A DNA stretch of 64,000 nt, from assembly GCF_902506415.1 (NCBI RefSeq), contig NZ_LR733275.1:1189651-1253650 (forward strand), read 5' to 3'. The notes beneath the pieces were generated by a model. That model worked only from the letters and a program-made list of their open reading frames with translations. It did not search any database and was not told the DNA's origin. This document shows, one piece after another, positions 46,735 through 54,611 of this stretch. The translations under genes and the position numbers were made by a program. This stretch comes from Massilia sp. 9I (GTDB taxonomy: Bacteria; Pseudomonadota; Gammaproteobacteria; Burkholderiales; Burkholderiaceae_D). How positions within the stretch are numbered: position 1 is the stretch's first letter; the number at the start of each line of letters is the position of its first letter.

Positions 46735-47313
46735 TTACTGCACTTTCCCCGCACCGTTCGCCGCCGTCTGCACCGCGCCGCCGATCTCGAAGAAGGTATA
46801 CGACAGCGTGATGTTCTTCACTTCGCGCGGCAGCGCCGGGTCGATGAAGAAGACCACCGGCATCTGGCGCGCTTCATTCGCCTGCAGGGTCTGCTCGCGG
46901 AAGCAGAAGCACTCCACCTTCTTGAAGTGCGGCGTGACCACCTGCGGCGCGTAGCTCGGGATCGCCTGCGCCTTCATCGCCCTGCCCTGCTTGTTGACCA
47001 CCTCGTAGGTGACGGTGACCAGCTCGCCCGGGTGCACCGAGATGCTGCTCTGGGTCGGGCGGAAGCGCCACGGCCCCTGGGCATTGCCATCCAGCTCGAC
47101 GACGATGGTGCGCGTCTTGTCGACCTGGGAATTCACCGGCGCCGCGACGAAGTCGCCCTTCTGCGTCAGCACGTTAATGCCCAGCACTTCGCAGATCTGG
47201 CGATACACCGGCACCAATGCGTAACCGAAGCCGAACATCATGACCGCCACCACCACCAGTTTGCCCAGGGTGGAGCGGTTCAGGCGGCGGATGCGGCTAC
47301 TGATCGGCGTCAT
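46735..47313 (-). CDS. ctaG: Cytochrome oxidase assembly protein CtaG/Cox11
   Basis: Copper chaperone for the CuB site of subunit I. The 192-residue protein has one N-terminal helix (about 18-38), an immunoglobulin-like periplasmic domain, and the copper-binding CFCFREQTL motif near 143-151, with the preceding VVTPHFKKVE. Typical family length (about 190). It is followed with no gap by DUF2970 and preceded by the 36-residue small gene. Confidence 0.96.
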   Translation of the reverse strand: MTPISSRIRRLNRSTLGKLVVVAVMMFGFGYALVPVYRQICEVLGINVLTQKGDFVAAPVNSQVDKTRTIVVELDGNAQGPWRFRPTQSSISVHPGELVTVTYEVVNKQGRAMKAQAIPSYAPQVVTPHFKKVECFCFREQTLQANEARQMPVVFFIDPALPREVKNITLSYTFFEIGGAVQTAANGAGKVQ

Positions 47314-47314
47314 C

Positions 47315-47425
47315 TCAGCTCAGCCAGGTGAACTTGACGAACACGCTGACGAAGAAGACCAGGGCGATCGCGCCCAGCACCAGCGCGGTCTTCAGGTTGC
47401 TCTTCTTCTGTTCTGGCGTGACCAT
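47315..47425 (-). CDS. Cytochrome oxidase small assembly protein, 36 aa
   Basis: Starts at ATG 47425, 2 bases after the ctaD stop, and ends just before the ctaG start. The 36 residues (MVTPEQKKSNLKTALVLG..., ending FTWLS) form one transmembrane helix with a Lys-rich N terminus. A protein of this size and sequence occurs at this place in Betaproteobacterial oxidase clusters. Too short for usual ORF cut-offs. Position in a fully packed operon supports translation. Confidence 0.82.
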   Translation of the reverse strand: MVTPEQKKSNLKTALVLGAIALVFFVSVFVKFTWLS

Positions 47426-47427
47426 GA

Positions 47428-49032
47428 TTACTTCACCAGCGGCGGGGTTTCGAAGGTGTGGAACGGCGCCGGGCTCGGCACGGTCCACTCCAGGCCTTCC
47501 GCGCCTTCCCACGGCTTGGCTTCCGCCTTCTTGCCGCCGCGGATGGTCGGCAGGATCACGGCGAACAGGAAGTATGCCTGCGACAGGCCGAAACCGAAGG
47601 CGCCGATCGACACGATCATGTTGAAGTCGGTGAACTGGGTGGCGTAGTCCGCATAGCGGCGCGGCATGCCGGCCAGGCCCAGGAAGTGCATCGGGAAGAA
47701 GGTCACGTTGAACGTGATCAGCGACAGCCAGAAGTGGATCTTGCCGCGGCCTTCCGGATACATGTGGCCGGTCCACTTCGGCGCCCAGTAGTAGAAGCCG
47801 GCGAACAGCGCGAACAGCGAACCCGCCACCAGCACGTAGTGGAAGTGCGCCACCACGTAATAGGTGTCGTGGACCATGATGTCGATCGGGGTCACGGCCA
47901 GGATCAGGCCGGTGAAGCCGCCCATGGTGAACACGAAGATGAAGCCGACCGCGAACAGCATCGGCGTCTCAAACGTCATCGACCCTTTCCACATCGTCGC
48001 GACCCAGTTGAACACCTTCACGCCGGTCGGCACGGAGATGAGCATGGTGGCGTACATGAAGAACAGCTGCGCGGTCACCGGCATGCCGGTGGTGAACATG
48101 TGGTGGGCCCAGACGATGAAGGACAGGATCGCGATCGACGCGGTCGCGTACACCATCGAGGCGTAGCCGAACAAGGGTTTGCGTGCGAAGGCCGGGATGA
48201 TCTGCGACACGATGCCGAAGGCCGGCAGAATCATGATGTAGACCTCCGGGTGGCCGAAGAACCAGAAGATGTGCTGGTACATCACCGGATCGCCGCCGCC
48301 GGCCGCGTTGAAGAACGAGGTGCCGAAGTGGCGGTCGGTCAGGGTCATGGTGATCGCGCCCGCCAGCACCGGCATCACGGCAATCAGCAGGAAGGCGGTA
48401 ATCAGCCAGGTCCAGCAGAACATCGGCATCTTCATCAGGGTCATGCCCGGAGCGCGCATGTTCAGGATGGTGACGATGATGTTAATCGAGCCCATGATCG
48501 ACGAGGCGCCCATGATGTGCATGGCGAAGATCGCCATGTCCATGCCAGGGCCCATCTGGGTCGACAGCGGTGCGTACAGGGTCCAGCCGGCCGCGGTGGC
48601 GCCGCCCGGCGAGAAGAACGAACCCGCGAGCAGGATCGCCGCCGGCGGCAGCAGCCAGAACGAGAAGTTGTTCATGCGCGCGAAGGCCATGTCGGACGCG
48701 CCCACCTGCAGCGGGATCATCCAGTTGGCGAAGCCGACGAAGGCCGGCATGATCGCGCCGAACACCATCACCAGGCCGTGCATGGTGGTCAGCTGGTTGA
48801 AGAACTCGGGGCGGAAGAACTGCAGGCCCGGCTGGTACAGCTCGGTGCGGATCATCAGCGCCAGCACGCCGCCCGAGAGCAGCATGATGAACGAGAACCA
48901 CAGGTACAGGGTGCCGATGTCCTTGTGGTTGGTGGCGAACAGCCAGCGGCGGAAGCCGTGCGGATGGTCGTGCGCGTGATCGTGGTCGTGCGCGTGGCCG
49001 TCGTGTGCGTGATCGATGGTGCTGGTAGTCAT
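47428..49032 (-). CDS. ctaD: Cytochrome c oxidase subunit I, with histidine-rich N terminus
   Basis: Catalytic subunit of the aa3-type heme-copper oxidase, 534 residues with twelve helices. Heme/CuB ligands: [10 protein letters not shown] (heme a His), [14 protein letters not shown] (CuB His and Tyr), HHMFTTG, and HFHYVLV (heme a and a3 His). The N-terminal cytoplasmic extension before [16 protein letters not shown] carries nine His among residues 8-25, mostly alternating with Ala/Asp, a possible metal-binding segment. Second gene after ctaC, and upstream of the small gene and ctaG. Confidence 0.97.
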   Translation of the reverse strand: MTTSTIDHAHDGHAHDHDHAHDHPHGFRRWLFATNHKDIGTLYLWFSFIMLLSGGVLALMIRTELYQPGLQFFRPEFFNQLTTMHGLVMVFGAIMPAFVGFANWMIPLQVGASDMAFARMNNFSFWLLPPAAILLAGSFFSPGGATAAGWTLYAPLSTQMGPGMDMAIFAMHIMGASSIMGSINIIVTILNMRAPGMTLMKMPMFCWTWLITAFLLIAVMPVLAGAITMTLTDRHFGTSFFNAAGGGDPVMYQHIFWFFGHPEVYIMILPAFGIVSQIIPAFARKPLFGYASMVYATASIAILSFIVWAHHMFTTGMPVTAQLFFMYATMLISVPTGVKVFNWVATMWKGSMTFETPMLFAVGFIFVFTMGGFTGLILAVTPIDIMVHDTYYVVAHFHYVLVAGSLFALFAGFYYWAPKWTGHMYPEGRGKIHFWLSLITFNVTFFPMHFLGLAGMPRRYADYATQFTDFNMIVSIGAFGFGLSQAYFLFAVILPTIRGGKKAEAKPWEGAEGLEWTVPSPAPFHTFETPPLVK

Positions 49033-49061
49033 GTCGATATCCCTGAAGCTAAATGCTAGGC

Positions 49062-50249
49062 TTACTTGCCACGTGCAGCCAGAACCTCGGCCGGTTGAAC
49101 GATATTTTCCGCGGCCTTGTTCGACCAGTTATTGCGGGTATAGGTGATGACGGCGGCGATCTCGGTGTCCGAGAGCTGCTTCCAGGCCGGCATCGCGGAC
49201 GGGTAGGCCGGGGTGTCCTGGCCATTCAGCAGCACTTCGACCTGGTGCGCCTTGGCGCCCAGCACCACCGGCGAGCCGTCCAGCGGGGCGAAGGCGTTCG
49301 GGACGCCCTTGCCATTGGCCTGGTGGCAGGCCACGCAGTTGGCGGCGTAGACCTGCTCGCCGCGGGTCTTCAGTTCATCGATGGTCCAGACCTTGCTCGG
49401 ATCGTCGGCCAGGGCGGCCATTTTCTTCTTCTCGCCGGCGACCCAGGCGCTGTAGTCCTCGGCGGACACCACGCGCACCACGATCGGCATGAAGGCGTGG
49501 TCCTTGCCGCACAGTTCGACGCAGTTGCCGCGGTAGATGCCGACCTTGTCGGCCTTGAACCAGCCGTCGCGCACGAAGCCGGGAATCGCATCCTGCTTGA
49601 TGGCGAAGGCCGGGATGGTCCAGGCGTGGATCACGTCGTTGGCGGTGAACACCATGCGGATCTTCTTGCCGACCGGGACGACCATTTCGTTGTCCACTTC
49701 CAGCAGGTAGTTCTCGCCCTTCTTCTCGGTGGGTTCCTGGCCCGGCAGGCCGATCTGGCTGCGCGGGGTGGCCAGGTTCGACAGGAAGGAAATGCCCTCG
49801 CCTTCGCCGGTCAGGTAGTCGTAGCCCCATTTCCACTGCATGCCGGTGGCCTTGATGGTGATGTCGGCGTTCGAGGTGTCCTTCAGGGCGACCACGGCGC
49901 GGGTGGCCGGCAGGGCCATGCCGATGACGATCAGGAAGGGAACGATGGTCCAGGCGATTTCGACGGCGGTCGATTCGTGGAAGGTGGCGGCCTTGTGGCC
50001 GAGCGACTTGCGGTGCTTGAAGACCGAATAGAACATGACGCCGAACACGCCGACGAAGATCACCAGGCAGACGATCATCATCCAGTTGTGCAGGCCATAG
50101 ATGTCAGCGCCGAGGGCGTTGACCGGGGTCTGCATGTTCAACTGGTGTTCGACCGGCCGGCCGGTGATTTCCGGAGCCGCCCATGCTGGGATGCCGGCCG
50201 TTGCTGCGAGGCCGAACATCAAGGCCCCAAGTCGCGATGCGTATGTCAT
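49062..50249 (-). CDS. ctaC: Cytochrome c oxidase subunit II with C-terminal cytochrome c domain
   Basis: Subunit II (395 residues) has a signal peptide, two helices (about 45-70 and 90-110), a cupredoxin domain with the CuA site ([12 protein letters not shown], near 245-256) and, after a linker, a fused class I cytochrome c with [11 protein letters not shown] near 308-318, making it a caa3-like subunit. Start at 50249, where the signal peptide begins; the frame extends to 50393 without coding character. First gene of the oxidase operon; its leader is long (see the adjacent non-coding entry). Confidence 0.96.
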   Translation of the reverse strand: MTYASRLGALMFGLAATAGIPAWAAPEITGRPVEHQLNMQTPVNALGADIYGLHNWMMIVCLVIFVGVFGVMFYSVFKHRKSLGHKAATFHESTAVEIAWTIVPFLIVIGMALPATRAVVALKDTSNADITIKATGMQWKWGYDYLTGEGEGISFLSNLATPRSQIGLPGQEPTEKKGENYLLEVDNEMVVPVGKKIRMVFTANDVIHAWTIPAFAIKQDAIPGFVRDGWFKADKVGIYRGNCVELCGKDHAFMPIVVRVVSAEDYSAWVAGEKKKMAALADDPSKVWTIDELKTRGEQVYAANCVACHQANGKGVPNAFAPLDGSPVVLGAKAHQVEVLLNGQDTPAYPSAMPAWKQLSDTEIAAVITYTRNNWSNKAAENIVQPAEVLAARGK

Positions 50250-50592
50250 GTTGTCCCCAACCACCCAAAATAAAAATATTTTTAACGGTCGACAGCTCCA
50301 TGAACGAACTGCCGCCGCTCCGAAACATATTTCGCAGAGAGGTCCAAACCTGTACCGCGAAAATTGCGCTGCGGAAAAGGCGGGAACCACCACGCCGGTG
50401 ATCGGTAGCTTCGTGCTACCCGCCGCCGGCGGCTCTGCTGATGCTGCAATTCAATTCTAATTATTTCTATTTACGCGCTGGATTGCTGCTTTTTTCAGCG
50501 TTTTTCTCGTCCAGACGACAAAAATAGCCACTGATTATAATCAAACCAGTAATTTTTATTCAAGGAAAATCGGGCAGCGTTGTTGCTGTGGG
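50250..50592. other. Non-coding region upstream of ctaC
   Basis: 343 bases with no credible gene. The part from about 50430 to 50570 is strikingly AT-rich for this genome, with T and A tracts, and contains the likely ctaC promoter. The segment from there to 50249 would be a long 5' leader. No recognised riboswitch or other RNA structure. Confidence 0.7.
50534..50563 (-). promoter_or_regulatory. Candidate sigma-70 promoter of the oxidase operon
   Basis: On the minus strand TTGAAT (50563 to 50558), 18 bases, then TATAAT (50539 to 50534). The predicted start near 50527 gives a leader of about 278 bases before ctaC. Confidence 0.5.
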
Positions 50593-51519
50593 TTATTGAG
50601 GCTTACGCGGTTGGAAACGCACGATGGCCTCTCCGGCCGCCGTGGTCTTCGGTGCCGGGCGGAAAGCGTGGCCATAGATGACCTCGAAAGTCAGGCCCAG
50701 CTTGCCGTCCGGGCGGCGTTGGGCTTCGAAAGCGTCCAGCACGCGCTGCCAGGCCGTGCGCCCGATCAGGCCCCTCCGGCGCGTGGCCAGCGGGTTGCCG
50801 CCGAGGGCGCGCACGTCCGTCAGTAAGGCATCGACCGTGTCGTAGGTGACCGTGATGCGTTCCATGTCCATGACGGGAGTCGAAAAGCCTGCCTCCACCA
50901 GCTGGTCGCCGAAATCGTGCATGTCGACGAAAGGCAGGGTGTGCGGGGTTTCGTCGAGCGCGGCGAAAGCGGTGCGCAACTCGGCGAAGGTGTCCGGTCC
51001 AAAGTTGGAAAACATCAGCAATCCATCCACCCGTAAGGTCCGGCGCCACTCGGCGAACACGCGGTCCGGCTGCGGATGCCAGTGCAGCGCCAGGTTCGAC
51101 CACAGCAGGTCGAGCGAGTTCGTCCCGAAGGGCAGGTTGCCGAAGTCGCCGCACAGGATGTCGACGCCGGCCTTGGCCGGCAGCAAACGGCTGAGCATCC
51201 GGTTCAGCGCACGGGTGTCCGGGACCGGCGCCCCGGCGACCGTGGCCATGGCGGGGGCGGCGTCGATGCCCAGGATCTGGGCCGCAGGATAGGTTTTTTG
51301 CAGCAAGACCAGGTCCCTGCCTTCGCCGCAGCCTGCGTCGAGCACCTGTTTCGGGACGATTTTCACCAGCTGCAGGCGCTCGTGCATGCGCTGCGCAATT
51401 TCGCGGCGCAGGAAATCGGAAGGCTGGATGCGGGCGGGCTGGGAAAACAGGGAGCGGACACGGGCCTGGTCGATCGGCGCGCTCATCCGGGAAGGTTGCG
51501 GTGAAGCCATGGTGGACAT
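50593..51519 (-). CDS. SAM-dependent methyltransferase, BioC-like
   Basis: A class I methyltransferase of about 308 residues (start uncertain among 51519, 51510 and 51486; no ribosome site distinguishes them). Motif I is VLDAGCGEGRDL, followed by ILGIDAAPAM, CGDFGNLPF and LDLLWSNLALHWHPQPD. The latter, with RRTLRVDGLLMFSNFGPDTFAELRTAFAALD, fits BioC, the malonyl-ACP methyltransferase that begins biotin synthesis. Other bio genes are not in the window, so this remains likely rather than certain. Divergent from the ComF gene. Confidence 0.83.
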   Translation of the reverse strand: MSTMASPQPSRMSAPIDQARVRSLFSQPARIQPSDFLRREIAQRMHERLQLVKIVPKQVLDAGCGEGRDLVLLQKTYPAAQILGIDAAPAMATVAGAPVPDTRALNRMLSRLLPAKAGVDILCGDFGNLPFGTNSLDLLWSNLALHWHPQPDRVFAEWRRTLRVDGLLMFSNFGPDTFAELRTAFAALDETPHTLPFVDMHDFGDQLVEAGFSTPVMDMERITVTYDTVDALLTDVRALGGNPLATRRRGLIGRTAWQRVLDAFEAQRRPDGKLGLTFEVIYGHAFRPAPKTTAAGEAIVRFQPRKPQ

Positions 51520-51570
51520 GCGGATGGTGAGATAATGGCGGAGTGTACATGCTCCCGTGGATTCGAGCTG

Positions 51571-52293
51571 ATGCCACAGCTGTCTTCGCCCCTGCGTTCG
51601 CTGTTGCGCGCCCTGCTCCCCTGCAGCTGTGTGCTGTGCGGCGCCACGGGGGATGAACCGGTGTGCCCGGCCTGCACGCTGGCTTATGCGCGCGACGTCC
51701 ACGCCCGCTGCCCCTGCTGCGCCAATCCGGTCGGCGTCCATGACACCGGACGCCATTGCGGCGCCTGCCTTGCCGACGCGCCGGCCTTTGACGCCACCGT
51801 GGCGGCATGCGACTACGCCGTCCCGGTCGACCGCCTGGTGCTGCAGCTGAAGTTCGGTGCGCGGCTGGCGCTGGCGCCCTGGATGGCGCGGCGCCTGCGC
51901 GAAGCGGTGCTGGCGCGCGCGGACTTGCCCCTGCCGGATTTGCTGTGCCCGGTGCCGCTCGGTCCGCGCCGCCTGGTCGAGCGCGGCTACAACCAGGCGC
52001 TCGAGCTGGCCCGGCCGCTATCGAGCGGCCTCCGGATCCGCCTGGCGCCGCGCCTGCTGCTGCGGCAGCTGGACACGGCAGCGCAATCCGGCGTCGCGCC
52101 GGGCGAGCGGCGCAGCAATGTGCGCGGCGCCTTTGCCCTCGCGGATGGACAGGCGCTGGAAGGGATGCACGTCGGCGTGGTCGATGACGTCATGACCAGC
52201 GGCCATACACTCGATGAAATTGCCGGCGTCTTGAAAAAGGCCGGCGCTGCGCGCGTGACGAACTTCGTGTTCGCCCGCACGCCGCCCCACTGA
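51571..52293 (+). CDS. comF: ComF-family phosphoribosyltransferase
   Basis: A 240-residue ComF/GntX-like protein needed in some bacteria for DNA uptake. An N-terminal double zinc finger (LPCSCVLCGATGDEPVCPAC ... CPCCANP ... CGACL) is followed by a type I phosphoribosyltransferase fold ending in the PRPP loop VGVVDDVMTSGHT. The start at 51571 (MPQLSSPLRSLL) fits; an in-frame start at 51535 would add a Cys-rich stretch. It is followed 17 bases later by trmL and probably cotranscribed. Confidence 0.9.
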   Translation: MPQLSSPLRSLLRALLPCSCVLCGATGDEPVCPACTLAYARDVHARCPCCANPVGVHDTGRHCGACLADAPAFDATVAACDYAVPVDRLVLQLKFGARLALAPWMARRLREAVLARADLPLPDLLCPVPLGPRRLVERGYNQALELARPLSSGLRIRLAPRLLLRQLDTAAQSGVAPGERRSNVRGAFALADGQALEGMHVGVVDDVMTSGHTLDEIAGVLKKAGAARVTNFVFARTPPH

Positions 52294-52310
52294 AACTGAA
52301 GGAGAACAAG

Positions 52311-52781
52311 GTGTTCCACGTCGTCCTGGTCGAACCAGAAATCCCGCCGAATACCGGCAACGTCATCCGCCTGTGCGCCAACACCGGCGTGCAGCTGCAC
52401 CTGATCGAGCCGCTCGGCTTTCCGCTCGACGATGCCAAGATGCGCCGCGCCGGCCTGGACTACCACGACTACGCGACCATGAAGGTGCACAAGCACTGGG
52501 ACGCGTTTTTGCTCGATGCGAAGCCGGATCCGGCGCGCATGTTCGCGCTGACCACGCACGGCTCCTCGCCCTTCGCGAACGCCAGTTTCCGCCCCGGGGA
52601 CGTGTTCGTGTTCGGCGCCGAGTCGCGCGGCCTCGACCCGGCCCTGCGCGAAAGCTTTCCACCGGCCCAGCGCATCCGCCTGCCAATGATGCCGGACAAC
52701 CGCAGCCTCAATCTGTCCAACACCGTGGCGGTGGTGGTCTACGAAGCCTGGCGGCAGAACGGCTACGCCGGCGGGACCTGA
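52311..52781 (+). CDS. trmL: tRNA (cytidine(34)-2'-O)-methyltransferase TrmL
   Basis: A 156-residue SPOUT-fold (knotted) methyltransferase that methylates the wobble ribose of some leucine tRNAs. Motifs: VEPEIPPNTGNVIRLCANTG, HLIEPLGF, FVFGAESRGL and IRLPMMPDNRSLNLSNTVAV. Length equals E. coli TrmL (157). It starts with GTG at 52311 after GGAG. It follows comF with 17 bases between. Confidence 0.95.
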   Translation: MFHVVLVEPEIPPNTGNVIRLCANTGVQLHLIEPLGFPLDDAKMRRAGLDYHDYATMKVHKHWDAFLLDAKPDPARMFALTTHGSSPFANASFRPGDVFVFGAESRGLDPALRESFPPAQRIRLPMMPDNRSLNLSNTVAVVVYEAWRQNGYAGGT

Positions 52782-52928
52782 GGTTCCCAACAGCAATGTA
52801 ACTTGCTGTCGCGCGCGGACGACACAATGTGGAAATATCTATAAGGTAGCGCGACAGTATCGGGCGAACAGGAGTAGGCTGATTACATGAAGTATTGACC
52901 GGCGCCCTGTTTTTGCTCGAGGTTTTAC

Positions 52929-53492
52929 ATGAAGAAGTTTCTCTCTACTGGCGCCCTGCTGCTGTGCTGCACCGCTGCCTCTGCGGATCCCCTTGATACC
53001 ATTGCCTGGGGCTTTTCCTTCAACGGTTTCTACGACAGCGTATCGAAGACCTTCCTGCCGGACGAGGTCATCTCCGGCTCGTTCAAGGGCACTGACCTGA
53101 ACAGTAATGGTTCGCTGGAGAAGGATGAGCTGCTCTCGCTCGTCGTCGGCGAGCTCGACTATGTCGCCTGCGCCGCCAGCAGCAATGCGTATTACCAGTG
53201 CGGCGCGACCAGTTTCGCGTTCTCGCCGGATTCCGGCCTGCACTTCAGCGTCGGCAGCTATGGCCAGGACCCGGAGGGCTGGGTCGGCGGCGGACGCCTG
53301 ATCACCACCGGCGACCAGCACTACGCCTACGAATTCAACCCGAACATGACGACCGAGCGCCACCTGTATTGGACGAGCGACACCCGGCTGACCATGTTGT
53401 CGCAGGCGCCGGAGCCGCATACCTGGGCGATGCTGGCGGCCGGGCTGGTCGGCCTCGCCTGGCGTGCGCGCAGGCGGACCGGGCGCGTCTAA
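52929..53492 (+). CDS. PEP-CTERM exported protein with EF-hand-like loop
   Basis: A 187-residue secreted protein. Signal peptide (MKKFLSTGALLLCCTAASA), a calcium-binding EF-hand-like segment (DLNSNGSLEKDE near 58-69), and a C-terminal PEP-CTERM sorting signal: Pro-Glu-Pro, then a helix and Arg-rich end (WRARRRTGRV). Exosortase processing is expected. About 147 bases lie before the start, with no named feature; it is convergent with the fasciclin gene (5 bases between stops). Confidence 0.88.
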   Translation: MKKFLSTGALLLCCTAASADPLDTIAWGFSFNGFYDSVSKTFLPDEVISGSFKGTDLNSNGSLEKDELLSLVVGELDYVACAASSNAYYQCGATSFAFSPDSGLHFSVGSYGQDPEGWVGGGRLITTGDQHYAYEFNPNMTTERHLYWTSDTRLTMLSQAPEPHTWAMLAAGLVGLAWRARRRTGRV

Positions 53493-53497
53493 CCGAA

Positions 53498-54454
53498 TTA
53501 CAGGCGCGGGATCAGCACCTTGTCGACGACGTGGATGACGCCATTGCTGGCGCGCACGTCGACGGCCGTGATCCTGGCTGCCACCGCAGTGGTGTCGCGG
53601 ATCGTGGGCGGGGTGCCGCTGTTGATCACGATGTTCTGGCCCGCCACCGTGGCAACCGGCTGGCCGAACGGGATCTGGGTCGACAGCACCTGGCCGCTGA
53701 CCACGTGGTAGGTCAGCACGGTGCGCAATTGGGCCGGGGTCAGGCCCTGCGGCGCGGCGGCAAAAGCGGCATTGGTCGGTGCGAACACGGTGAACGGGCC
53801 GGCGCCGGCCAGTGTGCCTTGCAGGTTGGCCGCGACCACGGCGCTGACAAGTGAGCTGAACTGGGGATTAGCCTGGGCCATCTGGACGACGTTCAGCACG
53901 CCCGGCGGCACCAGCACCTTGTCCACCACATGGATCACGCCGTTGCTGGCGGTGACGTTGGCGGTAGTGACGGTGGCGGTCGTCAGGGCGGCATCAGTGA
54001 CCCTGACGCCGTTGCTGAAGTCGAAAGTCAGCCGCGCCGGCGCACCCGCATACGTGTAGGCCGTGGCCTGGGACGTTCCAGCCGCGCTTAGGTCGCCCGA
54101 CCCGCGGCGCGCCGGCAGCACGTGGTAGGTGAGGATGCTCTGCAAGGCGGTCGCCGGCAGCGCGTTAACCATGGCCGTGGCGTCGGCAAATCCAAGGCGC
54201 GTGGCCAGGGCATTGAACGCTGCGTCGGTCGGCGCAAATACCGTTAGCTGGGCATTCGGATCCGTCAGCGTATTGGCGATGCCGGCCTTGGCCACCGCGG
54301 CGCCCAGGGCCGTGAAGCCCTGGTCGCTCGCCACTTGCGCCAGGTTCTTCGGTGCCGGAAGCACCGTTTCGTCATGGTCGTTTCCGCATCCAGCCAGCGA
54401 TGCAGACAAGGCCAGGACTGCCAGTCCCAGCTTCAGGAAATTGCGCACATGCAT
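53498..54454 (-). CDS. Fasciclin (FAS1) two-domain lipoprotein
   Basis: A 318-residue exported lipoprotein (lipobox LAGC, Cys near 23) with two FAS1 domains in tandem (about 45-175 and 180-318). Each shows the H1 motif (TVFAPTDAAFNAL; FTVFAPTNAAFAA), the H2 motif and a final VIHVVDKVL repeat. FAS1 proteins mediate adhesion or matrix association. The two halves are similar, suggesting a recent internal duplication. A hairpin lies upstream. Confidence 0.92.
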   Translation of the reverse strand: MHVRNFLKLGLAVLALSASLAGCGNDHDETVLPAPKNLAQVASDQGFTALGAAVAKAGIANTLTDPNAQLTVFAPTDAAFNALATRLGFADATAMVNALPATALQSILTYHVLPARRGSGDLSAAGTSQATAYTYAGAPARLTFDFSNGVRVTDAALTTATVTTANVTASNGVIHVVDKVLVPPGVLNVVQMAQANPQFSSLVSAVVAANLQGTLAGAGPFTVFAPTNAAFAAAPQGLTPAQLRTVLTYHVVSGQVLSTQIPFGQPVATVAGQNIVINSGTPPTIRDTTAVAARITAVDVRASNGVIHVVDKVLIPRL

Positions 54455-54529
54455 GATGTTCTCCGGGTTAGTTGTCGAAAGCGGTTCATGACCGACAAGA
54501 CGGCCAAGCTATCCCAGAAATTATCGTGC

Positions 54530-54553
54530 AATGACCCGCGCGCACGGGTCATT
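54530..54553. other. Hairpin between the fasciclin and peptidase genes
   Basis: AATGACCCG (54530-54538) and CGGGTCATT (54545-54553), perfect, with a 6-base loop. It follows the peptidase gene (minus strand) by about 60 bases without a T tract, so it is a weak terminator or an operator for the fasciclin gene. Confidence 0.5.
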
Positions 54554-54611
54554 TGCCGCTCAATATCGGTTCATTACGTGAACAAACCTGCAAGTTTCCG
54601 GTTCGTACACT

